A DNA stretch of 64,000 bases, from NCBI RefSeq assembly GCF_040939455.1, contig NC_134116.1, positions 45,523,400 to 45,587,399 on the forward strand. The letters run 5' to 3'. The notes beneath the pieces are model-generated. The model did no database searches, was not told where the DNA came from, and saw only the letters and a list, made by a program, of their open reading frames with translations. Shown one piece after another: positions 26,606 through 38,920 of the stretch. Numbering within the stretch: position 1 is the stretch's first letter; each line of letters opens with the position of its first letter. The stretch comes from Microcebus murinus. Lineage: Eukaryota; Chordata; Mammalia; Primates; Cheirogaleidae. A program made the position numbers and the translations under genes.

Positions 26606-27625
26606 ACAGAGTGAAGAGACTACCTACAGAATGGGAGGAAATAGCTACAAACTATCCATCCAACAAGAGATTAATAACAAAAACATGTGAGGCATTCAAA
26701 CATCTCGATAGCAAAAAATCTCCAAATAATGTGATAATGGACAAATGATCTGAGTAGACATTTCTCAGAAAAAAGACACATGAATAGCCAAAAAGTATAT
26801 GAAAGAATGCTTGTCGCTAATCACTATGGAAATGCAAATCAAAACCACAATGATATTTCACTTCACCCCAGTTAAAATGGCTATTGTCAAATGATAAGTG
26901 CTGGGAAGGACATGGAGAAAAATGAATTCTCATAAGCTGGTAGTGGGGATGTAAAATAGTATAGCCATTATGGAAAACAGTATGGAAGTTCCGCAAAAAA
27001 ACAAAAATAGAAATCCTATATAATCCAGCAGTCACACTGCTGGGTATATATATGTCCAAAAGGAAGGAAACTATTATATCAAAGAGATATCTGCGCTACC
27101 ATGTTTATTGTAGCCTTTTTCATAATAGCAAAGATATGGAATCAACCAAAGTATACATCAGTGGATGAATGGATAAAGAAAATAGGGTATATATACACAA
27201 CGAGATATTATTTGGCCATAAAAAGGAATTAAATATTGTTGTTTTCAGCAACATGGATGAGTCTGGAGGTAATTATGTTAAGTGACATAAGCCAGGCACA
27301 GAAACACAAATATTGCATGTTCTCACTTGTATATGAGAGCTAAAAAATATTGATCTCATGGAGGTAGAAAGTAAAATGATGGTTATCAGAGGCTAGGTGG
27401 TAGGGGAGAGTGTGAAGAGAAATTGGTTAATGAGTACAAAAATAATAGAGTTAGAAAAAAGGAGTAACTTCTAGTTTTCAATAGCACAATAGAATGACTA
27501 TAGTTCACAATAATTTGTTATATATTTCAAAATAACTAGATTTGGGATGTTCCCAACACAAAGAAATGGTGAATGTTTGAGGTGATGGATATCCCAATTA
27601 CTCTAATTTTATCATTTAAAAAATA
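26606..27625 (+). pseudogene. Old L1 3' end: ORF2 remnant plus 3' UTR
   Basis: From 26606 the sequence follows the last part of L1 ORF2. Examples are 'acctacagaatgggaggaaa' and the block near 26826-26850 matching the conserved 'atgcaaatcaaaaccacaat'. Later come 'gtggatgaatggataaagaa' and a 3' UTR ending 'gaggtgatggatatcccaat' at about 27580-27600 before an A-rich tail. Stops and frameshifts run throughout, so only fragments of reading frame survive (for example 26533-26748). This is a 5'-truncated, non-functional copy, older than the inverted L1 that follows it. Confidence 0.88.
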
Positions 27626-27877
27626 AAAGTTTACATAATCAAAGTCAAAAGTTGAAGTAGCATTCAAGTCTTCTGAATCTAAATTTTATTCCTTTATTTT
27701 TTTTTTCTATTTATAACACACTGCAAAAGCACATACGTTGTAGAGCAACAACATCAAATTGTAGATTTTTGTATGTAATCAAATATTCATATTAATTCAG
27801 GCATACATAATGACATATTTGTATCCAAGACCCAGCCAAGATAACCAGAAATACAATGTTGGATTGAGAGACTAGAA
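27626..27877. other. Short unique AT-rich spacer
   Basis: No gene or repeat is recognised between the two L1 insertions. Confidence 0.6.
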
Positions 27878-28117
27878 AAAAAAATGCTATATATTTTTTT
27901 TTTTATTTTGGCACATTATGGGGGTACAGATTTTAAGGTTTCAATAAATGCCCATTTCCCCCCCCTCCCCCCAAAAGTCTGAGTCTCCATCATGACCATC
28001 CCCCAGATGGTGCACATCTCACTCATTATGTATGTATATACCCGCCCCCCTCCCCCCTCCCACCTCCCCAATACCCTATTACTGTAGCACCTGTGTGTCC
28101 ACTTAGGTGCTACTCAG

Positions 28118-28599
28118 TTAATACCAGTTTGCTGGAGAATATATCTGGTGCTTGTTTTTCCATTCTTGGGATACTTCACTTAGTAGTATGGGTTCCAGCT
28201 CTAACCAGGAAAATATAAGATGTGCTATATCACCGTTGTTTCTTAGAGCTGAATAGTACTCCATGGTATACATATACCACATTTTATTAATCCATTCTTG
28301 GATTGATGGGCACTTGGGCTGTTTCCACAGCCTTGCAATTATGAATTGTGCTGCTATAAACATTCGAGTGCAGGTGTCTTTTTTGTAGAGTGTCACTGGA
28401 TCATTTGGGTAGATGCCCAGCAATGGGATTGCTGGATCAAATGGTAGATCACTTGTATCGCTTTAAGGTATCTCCATATTGCTTTCCACAGAGGTTGAAC
28501 TAGTTTGCAGTCCCACCAGCAGTGTAGGAGTGTTCCTCTCTCTCCACAACCACGCCAGCATTTGTTATTTGGAGACTTTTTGATAAAGGCCATTCTCAC
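28118..28599 (-). pseudogene. L1 ORF2 C-terminal remnant (3' part)
   Basis: This is the C-terminal end of the L1 ORF2 protein (endonuclease/reverse transcriptase), broken into two frames. Frame 28393-28599 carries the Cys-rich motif C-x3-C-x7-H-x4-C ([18 protein letters not shown]), typical of the ORF2 C-terminus. Frame 28118-28423 carries CPSIQEWINKMWYMYTMEY and YYSAL, another ORF2 signature. The two frames overlap between 28393 and 28423, so a frameshift separates them. Catalytic domains are absent because of truncation. It has no independent function. Confidence 0.93.
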
Positions 28600-28613
28600 T
28601 GGAGTTAAGTGAT

Positions 28614-29069
28614 TATGAAACCATTAGAATTCTAGAGGAAAATGTTGGAAACACTCTCCTAGACATCGGCCTAGGCAAAGAGTTTATGAAGAAATCCCCA
28701 AAGGCAATCAAAGCAGCAACAAAAATAAATAAATGGGACATGATGAAACTACAAAGCTTCTGCACAGCCAAAGAAACAGTCATGAAAGTAAACAGACAAC
28801 CTACAGAATGGGAGAAAATTTTTGCATCCTATGTATCCGATAAAGGACTGATAACTAGAATTTACTTAGAACTCACGAAAATCAGCAAGAAAAAATCAAA
28901 TAACCCTATTAAAAAGTGGGCAAAGGACATGAACAGAAACTTTTCTAAAGAAGACAGAAGAATGGCCAACAAACATATGAAAAAATGCTCACCATCCCTA
29001 ATCATCAGGGAAATGCAAATCAAAACTACAATGAGATATCACTTAACTCCAGTGAGAATGGCCTTTATC
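28614..29069 (+). pseudogene. L1 ORF2 remnant, inverted 5' part
   Basis: The plus-strand frame (28686-29102) reads ORF2 sequence just upstream of the Cys-rich motif: '[20 protein letters not shown]' and later '[20 protein letters not shown]'. This belongs N-terminal to the minus-strand remnant. Rejoining would need an inversion, which is why it lies on the opposite strand. The frame runs past 29069 into the target-site duplication and flank, so its last residues are not L1. Confidence 0.93.
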
Positions 29070-29082
29070 AAAAAAATGCTAT

Positions 29083-30285
29083 TTTTATGCCCAAGCATTT
29101 AACTATTTTAAGACCTCAGAAGAGTTATTTACCCATTCATGATTGAGTTTCTCATTTGTAATTGTATATACAATAGACTTATTTGTCTATCTCACAAGTT
29201 TTTTATGCAAAATGGCTAATAAGAATAATTACATTATAGCAGTCTTTTAACAGTTGAACTATCAAGTGATAATGAGGATGTTAGCCTGGATTACAGCTGA
29301 TATGTAGGGCAGAAGAAAACAATTATCTCTCATGGCAAAAAGGTAAAAAGAAAAAAAAGAACATAAATCCCATTTAGTTGCTAATTTTAGACTAAATAGA
29401 GCTTGTTAAGTCTTTGATAATGCCCTTATATTTTGTCATAACATTAAATCTATAGCTATTATAATCTCCCATATACAGTTAGGTGAGCAAATCATAGGTC
29501 TACAAATACCAAGCAAAGGGTCAATGTTTTCAAATTACATGTATTCATTACTCATAAAGAAGCTTCCAAATGCAATGTAATATTGTTTGATATAAGCTGT
29601 AAAAATTTACAATAGATGCTTGGGAGGACCAGAATTAGATCAGAGTATCTGATATAATAAGTGAGTATGCTATTTGAGTAGGGTCACTTACCATATCACA
29701 ATGAATATTCTCTCATAAGAAACAATGAAAATTTTATTAGGCCTCATCTAATATACTTTGACAAAACAAAAGTTCTTGTTACTTTGAATCAGTGTGGTAA
29801 GATTTTGTATCTTTTATACCTGAAAATATCAGGATGAATGTTAAAAGGATTAATTCTAATATTAAAAATGATATATTTCCATTAGTGACTAGTTCATTAA
29901 TACAGATATTTATATATTCTGGTCAATTTCACCTTCCCTTTTTTTTTTAGATATACAGTATTAAATCATATAAGTAATGAAATTCATAAAACGTATACTA
30001 GACGTTAATTTTCCTTAGATTTTGATAGCTATTTATTTTAATGTGTTCTCTAATTGACAAATGAAAAAGTATATTTTTTAATGTGTCTTACAAAAGTAAC
30101 TGTCATAAATGGATTCTTCAATTGCCTTCAACCTCTAGAATACTGTATTCAAAATCCATTACCTAAATCTAACCATTTTGTGAAGCTAACCATTTTCCTC
30201 TCCTTTCCTTTTCTAAAATCTCATTTTCCTTAGTTTTTTGCTCACTATAAATCTTCTCTAACCAATTTTCAATTGAAATGTTAAT
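29083..30285. other. Unique AT-rich non-coding DNA
   Basis: No gene or recognised repeat. The left edge begins immediately after the TSD of the inverted L1. Confidence 0.55.
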
Positions 30286-31413
<1,128 letters not shown>

Positions 31414-31424
31414 TTGATCAAGCT

Positions 31425-31660
31425 GCTATTGAATATTAACTTTTTGTGTAAACAAAACTTTCTGTTTCTGTAGCATAAGTAACCAAGAATACAATTGCTG
31501 AATCATATGGCCATTGCAGGTTTAGTTTTGTAGATTTTGAAATGAAACTAGTTTCCAGAGAGGCTATACTATTTTACATTCCCACTATAATATGAATAAT
31601 CTAGTGTTTTGTGTTTTCATCAATTAATATGTGGTCATCTCATATCTTATCTGATAAACT
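31425..31660 (-). mobile_element. Ancient L1 (L1M type), right of the Alu
   Basis: This continues the element at 30286-30917. The minus strand carries 'aggcaaagaataca'-like, 'ggccatatgattcagcaatt' and 'ggaatgtaaaatagtatagc' blocks that sit upstream in L1 ORF2. Taken with the left part it shows that the Alu landed inside a pre-existing L1. Confidence 0.8.
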
Positions 31661-32162
31661 TATAAATGTTCTAAATATTCTTCATCAATAGAAACAACCC
31701 CATCCAATAGATAACCAAAATTGTCACAAATGACTATTTGACTATACAACTTTTGAAGTGTCTATAGACTCTATAACCTTAAACATTATATTGAGTAAAA
31801 ATGAAATATAATGACACTGAAAAATATCCATGGAATATTTTTAAGTGGAAAAAGTTTATATGATTATATGTATTATACATAATATATAGAGAAAAAAACA
31901 ACAATATATTAATTAAAGTTAGTTTTAAGTAGTGGCCTTATAGGTATAATAATAATTTATTTTTATCTGCTTTTTGAATTTTTCTAAAATGATACTTCAT
32001 AAAAAAGGTAATAGAAACTCCAAGTATTCCAGTATTTCATGCTATATATTGTTTGCACATCAAAAACCTGTCTCTCCTACATCTAACCAATGTGCAGACA
32101 CTCTCCTCTTTGCAGAACTTCCATTAATTTTCATCTTCTCAATCCAATGGGGGTTCAGAACA
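31661..32162. other. Unrecognised AT-rich DNA
   Basis: The part near 31800-31990 faintly resembles an old L1M 3' UTR on the plus strand, but I would not call it. No gene. Confidence 0.4.
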
Positions 32163-32472
32163 CAAGCTCAATGAATTAAACAACAGAAATGTATTTTATG
32201 GATTTTCTCACAGTTTTGGAATCTGGGAAGTCTATGATCATGGTGCCAGCAATTGGGTTCCCAGTGAGGGCTCTCTTCCTGGCTTGCAGATGGCTGCATT
32301 CTTCCTGTGGAGAGAAAGAGCTCTGGTGTCATGAGATTAGGGTCCCACCTTTATGATCTCAGTTAGCTTCTATCACCTCCTCATAGATCCTATCTCTAAG
32401 TACAGGAACAGTGGGGGTTAGGCTTTCAAAATATGAATTTTGTGAGACGCACATACACATTCAGTCCATAAC
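32163..32472 (-). mobile_element. MLT1-type solitary LTR (MaLR)
   Basis: Read in reverse, this is an ERVL-MaLR MLT1 LTR. Landmarks are 'ttaaacaacagaaatgtatt', 'tctcacagttttggaatctg', 'gggctctcttcctggcttgc', 'gtgtcatgagattagggtcc' and 'cattcagtccataacac'. No internal retroviral sequence is attached, so it is a solitary LTR. Such elements predate the primate radiation. Confidence 0.87.
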
Positions 32473-34463
32473 ACACTCAATTATACACAATAGATATATT
32501 TATTAAGAATTCTTTAGGCTTAGAATACAAACCAATGGAAGTAGAATATAAACCAGAAAAATATGTATTTTAATTAAAATGTGGTTCTAAATTAGGCTAG
32601 AATGGATGTAATTGTATGTGGCTTACCTAATAAGAATTAAATTTTAAATCAGAAACCTTATAAGCACTACAAGTTTTCTCTGTTCACGAGGATACTTACC
32701 CCTGGCATAATTTGAGAGTAAAAAAGTAAAGTCATGATTGCAATGTCAATTAAATTACATTTATACTTTAAAATTGTACTTATGACAGTTTTAAAGAAAA
32801 TTTTCTGTTGTGTTGTTGATATTGTTGGTAACTTGTGCTTCACTAAATATTGCTGTAAACATATCTTCTTGGACTATTATGCAAACGGAAGAAAGTATAT
32901 GCCCTTAAGAGGTCTCTGCATTTCTGTTAGGATCATGAATTTGCATTGTAATATCATTGATGAGGTCAAGATTATTGATGTATTAGCAGAAAAATGTATT
33001 CATCAGTGTTGTAAAAATGAAACATATCAAAATAATGATTGAAGGTCAGTCAGAGATTGACATTCTGGTGTAACGGATGGGAAGGGAGAAATAGGAAATG
33101 TATCATGGTCATGAGCTGACTTAAAAAAACAATGTAAAATGACCCTTTGAAAACATTATACCCACACTGTGTGTTTTTAATTCAAATCTAGTCTGGTACT
33201 GTCATATATGCAGTCTCCTCCTCCCTAACTAGAAAATGAACTCCATGAGAAAAATGCAGATATGTAGAGTCCATCATATCCCATATGACACCCAGCATGG
33301 GGATCTTCACTGAAAAATACTCAATATGTCTTGTAAACGGTATTGATTTAAACTGAACAGCACTGAATTCAATAAGACTTTCCCCCTATGATTGGCTGAA
33401 ATTCTAGGTAGCAATTGAATTTTAAGGATTTTTTAAACATAAAAATGGAGAATTATCTCCTCACTATTTTCTTTCATTCATATACTATTTTTATTTTACC
33501 TATGTTTTCCACGTAATCCTAGTGGTTTGCTTGTGATTTTTATCATCTCTTCTTCAGCTTACTAATTACAGGATGCCTGTATGACTATGACATGTCAAAA
33601 TAGGCTCTATTAACATTTAAAACACGACGTTTAACTCTTGGCACATAATTAAATGAATGCATCAAAAATTTGAGCACGATTTTTTATAAGATGCTGTCTT
33701 ACAAAATTATAACTAGATGTTAAAATTATGACCTAATTGACCATCTAGACTGGCCCTTAATTTGGTTTCAAAGATGTAAAAGACAGTTTTACTTCAGACC
33801 GACTAATAACAGGCCAAATCACTTTGACATATCAACTATTAAGTCTCTGACAGGCAATGTTACTGTTAGTAAAAAAATGCATGTAAAATATACAGTGATT
33901 TTAATATAGTCATTTTCCTTTTTTTGTTTAAATTTTGTGTTATAAACTCTCTTACCTTTTCACTGCCTAGTTTTATGAGAAGAAAGGAAGAAGCAATCTA
34001 CTCAGACTTTATTGCTATTTCTTTATTAGGCAAGGCAGATACATACAGAAAACAAAAACATCTAAGGGAAACTTGCTTCTTCATATGGAGGTAAAATTGG
34101 ATTAAGATCCTTGTTCATCCTGTGGATATTGAAAGCTCTACCTATATTTTATCAATATTTATAGTAAGCTTGCATTCTTCCAGCTGGTCTGCTTTCAGAA
34201 ATTCATGTCTTTATCCTGCAGTCTACTGATCCAAAGGGATGCACCATTAGTTCTTTGTTCTATAAAAATGAACACACTCCTACAAAGTATTTTTCAATGT
34301 GGTCGACCATTAAAAAAATTGTTCTAGAGTGGTGGAAAATCTGAAGAGTACACCAAAAATCAAGTAACTTCCAATCCTTCACAATCCTCCCTTCTCTGCT
34401 ATCTCTGCAGTTTTGTTTCCATAGGACAAAACATAGGACCAGATGTTTAAACAATGAATAAAT
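32473..34463. other. Unique non-coding DNA with a possible L2 tail
   Basis: Around 33215-33340 the plus strand has 'actagaaaatgaactccatg' followed by 'acacccagcatggggatctt', in the order of an L2 3' end. The ORFs of 70-100 codons at 32734-33042 (plus) and 34260-34478 (minus) show no domain. Confidence 0.45.
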
Positions 34464-34683
34464 CAGTCTGGGCAACATAGTGAGAGACCCTGTCTCTGCA
34501 AAAAATTAAAAAAAAAAAAAAAAAAAAGATTAGCTAGGCATGGTGGCATCCACCTGTAGTGCCAGCTACTCAGGAGGCTGAGATGTATAGATCACTTCAG
34601 CCTAGGAGTTCAAGCCTGCAGTGAGTTATTTTCATGCCACTGCACTCCAGCCCGAGTAACAGAGTGAGATCCAAAAAAAAGAT
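34464..34683 (+). mobile_element. 5'-truncated Alu
   Basis: It starts within the left monomer ('cagtctgggcaacatagtga'), passes through a long A-rich linker (34501-34526) and continues with a right monomer to 'cagagtgagatcc' and an A-run. It lacks the A/B-box 5' half and the strepsirrhine-specific linker and is diverged, so it is an older Alu (J-like or FLAM-derived). No clear TSD. Confidence 0.88.
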
Positions 34684-36055
34684 TGGCTTTATATTTTTAT
34701 TCTCATAGACCAATATCCAATAAATTAATAGGAACATGTATAAATATAGAGGAATATATGTGACTATCTGTGTATTTTCTTAAGGAACGTGACTCTGCCC
34801 ACAAGGTTTTATTAATAACATGTGTGCTCTTTCAGAAAATAACATTTTTAGCACAAAAAAAATCTTGTGATTGAGTATGTAAATGTTGAATGATGGAATT
34901 GCCTGAAGATGAGATTACTAACTACGTGAGATGTATACAGCAGAGTGTGAAATCTAAGATTGAGATAAATTTCAAGCTTTCTCTGTAGTAGCATTAACAG
35001 CTGTTCTGTAAAAATCTGCCATTCTCTCTACTTTCTGTGAACCCACTACTGAGAAAGTTTATTCCAGGAATTAGTTTCACTGCACTTTCTAATCTTTTCA
35101 TACAGCTCTTCTTTATTGTACCTTGTGAATCTTGAGGGTAGATCAGTCATGAAAATGAAAGAACAATGTTTATCACAAAACTAGATTATTATTCTTTTGC
35201 ACTTAAGTTTTTATCACCATTTATTTATTTGCATGTTGTTTTGTTCTCAGTGTAAAGGCGAAAACACTGTACATAAGCAGTTAGGAACAGTGTTAGGTTA
35301 AAAGTTCAAGACAAATTTACCAACGAAAATGATTTATATAGCAATTTAGTACCCATAAAATATGAATGAGTATATGGTATGAAGAAAGTACATTTATTGC
35401 TCTGAAACAGTTAAAGAATATGTACAAATTTTACAATATTATACTATATTTGTAGAGCTTCCTAAGGGAAGCATATTCTCCACATGGTGTCTATCAAAGA
35501 GAAAAGAGTTTACATCTATGTGCATGAGTATAACTCTTCCATTGATTTATGGACAAAAAAAATCCTCAGGGTATCAAAAATTAAAAAAAACCCTACATTA
35601 TGCACATGACATGTATGAGTGAGCTTAATTTTGTATTTGCATTTGTGAGATAGATAAAAGCTGCACTTTGGGAGATAACTCCCTATTGACTGTTCATCAG
35701 AAAAAGAGTTAAATGTGTTACAATTTCAGCTACTGGATAGAATATTTTATGACTAATATATTAACTTTAGAGAGGAAAATTCAAATAACTAGAAGAAAAG
35801 GTAGAAAAAAACCCCATAGAACTCCCTGTTTTAAAATTCCTGTACATTTTCAGATGGCTGTTGATGTTAGGCAGTCAGTGATATCATATGTAGTAACCCT
35901 CCCTTTTCTCTTTTGGCATTCTTCCTGCCGTGTTTCAAAAAACATGATTAAAATTTTTGCTAAGCCATTGATAAGAAAGTCTCAAAACTTTCCATAAAAA
36001 TATTGAAACAATAAACTCTCTATTATTGTCAATACAAAGCCCTTTCTTTTCTCCC
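34684..36055. other. Unique AT-rich non-coding DNA
   Basis: No gene or recognised repeat. The 94-codon ORF at 35713-35997 has no domain. Confidence 0.5.
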
Positions 36056-37140
36056 ACAAAGGTATCTTAAGTTTGGACCATGTGCCAAACACGTTTTTAG
36101 TCCCTGGGGATACAATGGGAAATGACAGACAACGTTTTTTACAAAAGGCAGTAAAGGAGGTAGAACTAACAAATTTTAGTAGTAAGAGAGGGTAGAACTA
36201 ACACATTTTTAAAAGCTATATAAATAACAACAATATTTCAGTTGCAAAAAGTGTCCTGATAAAAATAAAACTGGGTAATGTGATCAAAAAGATGGGGGGA
36301 GGGGATGATATTAGGCTGTTAATCAAGAATGGCTAGATAAGGAACCACTCAGAGGTAACATGTAAGCCAAAACTTAAAAACAGAAAGATGTCAGGGGTGG
36401 GAGAATGGTTCCAGCAAAGAGCATTCCCAGACAGGGATGTATGAATGACTTGAAAATTGAATGGGATTGACTCAGGAAGAAAATCAGGAAGACCGCAGGG
36501 GGGTGAGAGTGGGGGTGGGGGAGGAGGCACGGTAAGTGAGAGCCAGTGTGCTAAGTGAGGAGAATGAAGGACTGTGGTCAGATCAGGCAGCACCTTGTTC
36601 TGAATAGAAGGAGTTCAGGTTTTATTTTAAACACAAGGAGAAGCCATTGTGAGGTTTGAAGCAGGGGAAATATAAGCTCTCATTTATAATTTTGATGGAT
36701 TACTCTGGCTAGAGTGTAGAGAATGGATTTTTCTGAAGGCCAGAGTAGAAGCAGGGGGAACAGTTTACAATATGCGGCAGCTGCCCAGGCAGGAGATGGT
36801 GGTTTTGACTAAAGGAGCAGGAGTCAAGAAATAGAGCTTAAGTGGATTTGCAGGATCTATTTTGGAGGCAGTACCAATAGGACTTGCTGAAAGATTGAAT
36901 TTGTCTGTGGGCAGCAAAAAGGAAGAGGAATCAAATCAGCTCCTAGGTTTTTGGCCTCGCAACTTGGTAGACTGTGATGCTGTGATGCTTAAGAGAATTA
37001 GGTAAAGGAAACAGGACAAGGACAAGTTTGCACAGGGAATGGTGGAAAGAATCAATAAGACTTCTATTTTGGATAAGAACAGTTGGAGGAACATGTGAGA
37101 CATCAAAGTCAAGATGAGATGTCAGTCTTTGATACCTAAA
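36056..37140 (-). mobile_element. Degraded L2 LINE, long fragment
   Basis: The left edge has the reversed L2 3' terminus ('ccatgtgccaaacacgtttt' and 'ccctggggatacaatgggaa'). The following blocks are collinear with the reverse of L2: 'gagcattcccagacagggat', 'caggttttattttaaacaca', 'ggattactctggctagagtg', 'ggcagtaccaataggacttg', 'tcctaggtttttggcctcgc' and 'acatgtgagacatcaaagtc'. It gives about 1 kb of continuous match, the clearest L2 in the window. No ORF survives. Confidence 0.72.
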
Positions 37141-37264
37141 TCCTAAGGCTGAATGGTGCCTAGCAAAACCCAGGACTGTTAAATAAACGTCACAAAAGTC
37201 AATGAATTCAAATAAGAAAGAAAGTATTTAGAGAACATGTAAAACTGACTTTTGCTTAGGGTAT

Positions 37265-37266
<2 letters not shown>
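37141..37266. other. Short unrecognised spacer
   Basis: Nothing recognisable between the L2 and the TA array. Confidence 0.5.
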
Positions 37267-37308
<42 letters not shown>

Positions 37309-37309
37309 G
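37267..37309. repeat. (TA)n microsatellite
   Basis: About 20 TA units with one C interruption (atacat), followed by looser TA/TG-rich DNA to about 37375. It may form a cruciform and vary in length. Confidence 0.95.
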
Positions 37310-37375
37310 ATGTATATAAGCACAGGTATGTGCAGCATGTAAACTTCAGAATCACAAATATACATATACATATAC

Positions 37376-38699
37376 CCCAATTTTAATATGATTAACAAGT
37401 GTAAACATAAACTGCTAGTTTTGTTTTATTTTTTCTCACATGGGATGGCTCTGAGTCCTGTGACTCAGTTTCACAACTCTCCATCTCCTTACTCAAGGGA
37501 GACAGGTTTGCTGTGACCACTCATGCGTTTAATACATCTGCTTTACTGAGATCTATTTGTGTCTAAAACTAGGAGCTCTTTAAAGGTTTAATGATGTGTA
37601 AAACACAGCAGCCTACATGCTGGGCTCAGAAAAAATATAACAGGGATGATGATGTCATCAGTGATAACAGATTTACATTTTATCATGATTTGAATATTAC
37701 TTTTCTTTTTCCTTTTAAATACATTTGTATGCTTAATTAGTGCTTCATACGATTTCCAGAATTCCTGTACAGTTCCCGACTGCTGGACTAATAGGTAGGG
37801 TGGGGAAGTGGCTGAGCAGTGGTAGAACTACTAGTATTTAGACAAAGTAGAAGTTAGATAAGGTGGCCTTAAATCAAATACGTATTTTAAAATATGGCTC
37901 TGGGGGCAAAGATGTGTTAAGTTAAATCTTCCTTTCAACTCTTCAATCCAACAGTATCTCCCAGCCAATTTTATTAGTTGGTCATTTATTTGAATTCACA
38001 TAATTATTTACTATGACAGCCATATTGAGAGTTTCATCATTCACTGGGTGATCAGGCTATGCCGCCAAGGTTAAAAGGCAGATAAATGTCACACAGGGAA
38101 GAGACCAGTACATAATTCGAGGTTGCAAAACACAAAACACACATGCCACACTTAAGTCATACGGTGTCTACTCACAGCAAGAGAGGAGAGAAAGTGCACA
38201 TGATCCAGCTCCTTGCATTGTGTTTGGTCCCTCAGGGTCAGGGGAGCCACTCCCTAGCAGTGCTATGTGCTGATGTAGCTGCACACACCTCACTTTATGC
38301 TGCAACAGAAGGGTCCCTCCCCTTATCTCTGGAGTTTGAAATACAGAAAGCATGGGGCGTATCTGAGGGCCATTGACACATGAGCTTAAACAGAACAAAG
38401 GAGTACACAGAGTCTGAAACAGGAACAGATATTCCCATACAAGGCGACAGGCCCCAGGAGTTGCTGTGAGGGCTCGTTATCTGTTGGTAAGAAAGTGTTC
38501 CAGGTTCAAGGCCCATTCTTTTGTGGTCCAGTGGGGTCCATGCACGAGACTGCCTTGCCCAGCACTGAGAAACCACTATTATTTTGAGACTAGATAAACT
38601 TGATACTTCCAATTGTTAATTTCTGTTCCTCTCCTATATGTGTAAACATGATGCTTCTTAGCTGGTGTATCTTAAAGTAACTGAAAATGTGGTATGGTC
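37376..38699. other. Mixed unique DNA with a less AT-rich segment
   Basis: A weak L2-tail match lies near 37545-37645 ('aggagctctttaaaggttta'). The segment 38100-38620 is visibly less AT-rich and carries overlapping ORFs on both strands (38143-38376 plus, 38168-38398 minus, 38295-38612 minus). None has a domain I know. An old LTR or ERV remnant is a plausible explanation. Confidence 0.4.
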
Positions 38700-38920
38700 A
38701 AGGGAGAAAAGAATGGGCTGTGCATCGTGTTAACTTCCATTTGAATCCTGATCCACCTTATAAAGTTATCAGATAATTCCTTAACTTCTATGAAGTCCAG
38801 TTACATAATATTAAAGTGCAGATCATGTCTTCCTCTAGAGATGTATGGGATGACGTAAGACCACCTGTAGGAAAATTCTCATCATAGAGCAAGCACATGG
38901 TGTCCTCCAATACAATATCA
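38700..38920 (+). repeat. Probable MIR
   Basis: Block order fits a MIR on the plus strand: 'acttccatttgaatcctgat', then 'aattccttaacttctatgaa', then a 3' part with 'gaaaattctcatcatagagc'. Divergence is high. Confidence 0.5.

Larger units (their letters stand above)
27878..29082 (-). mobile_element. 5'-inverted (twin-primed) L1 with TSD
   Basis: The whole insertion is bounded by a 13-bp duplication, aaaaaaatgctat, at 27878-27890 and 29070-29082. The left part (27891-28613) is the L1 3' end on the minus strand: poly-A tail, a G/C-homopolymer-rich 3' UTR and the ORF2 C-terminus. The right part (28614-29069) is the adjoining upstream ORF2 sequence on the plus strand, so the 5' half is inverted. 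The last 33 bases of the left part (28581-28613) are the exact complement of 29038-29070, so a short stretch was copied into both halves. This is the known outcome of twin-primed reverse transcription. The 3' UTR type fits a lineage-specific strepsirrhine L1. The copy is dead. Confidence 0.95.

Noticed and set aside
28686..29102. 138-codon plus-strand ORF as a gene
   Set aside because: It is the inverted ORF2 segment of a dead L1 and ends in flanking DNA.
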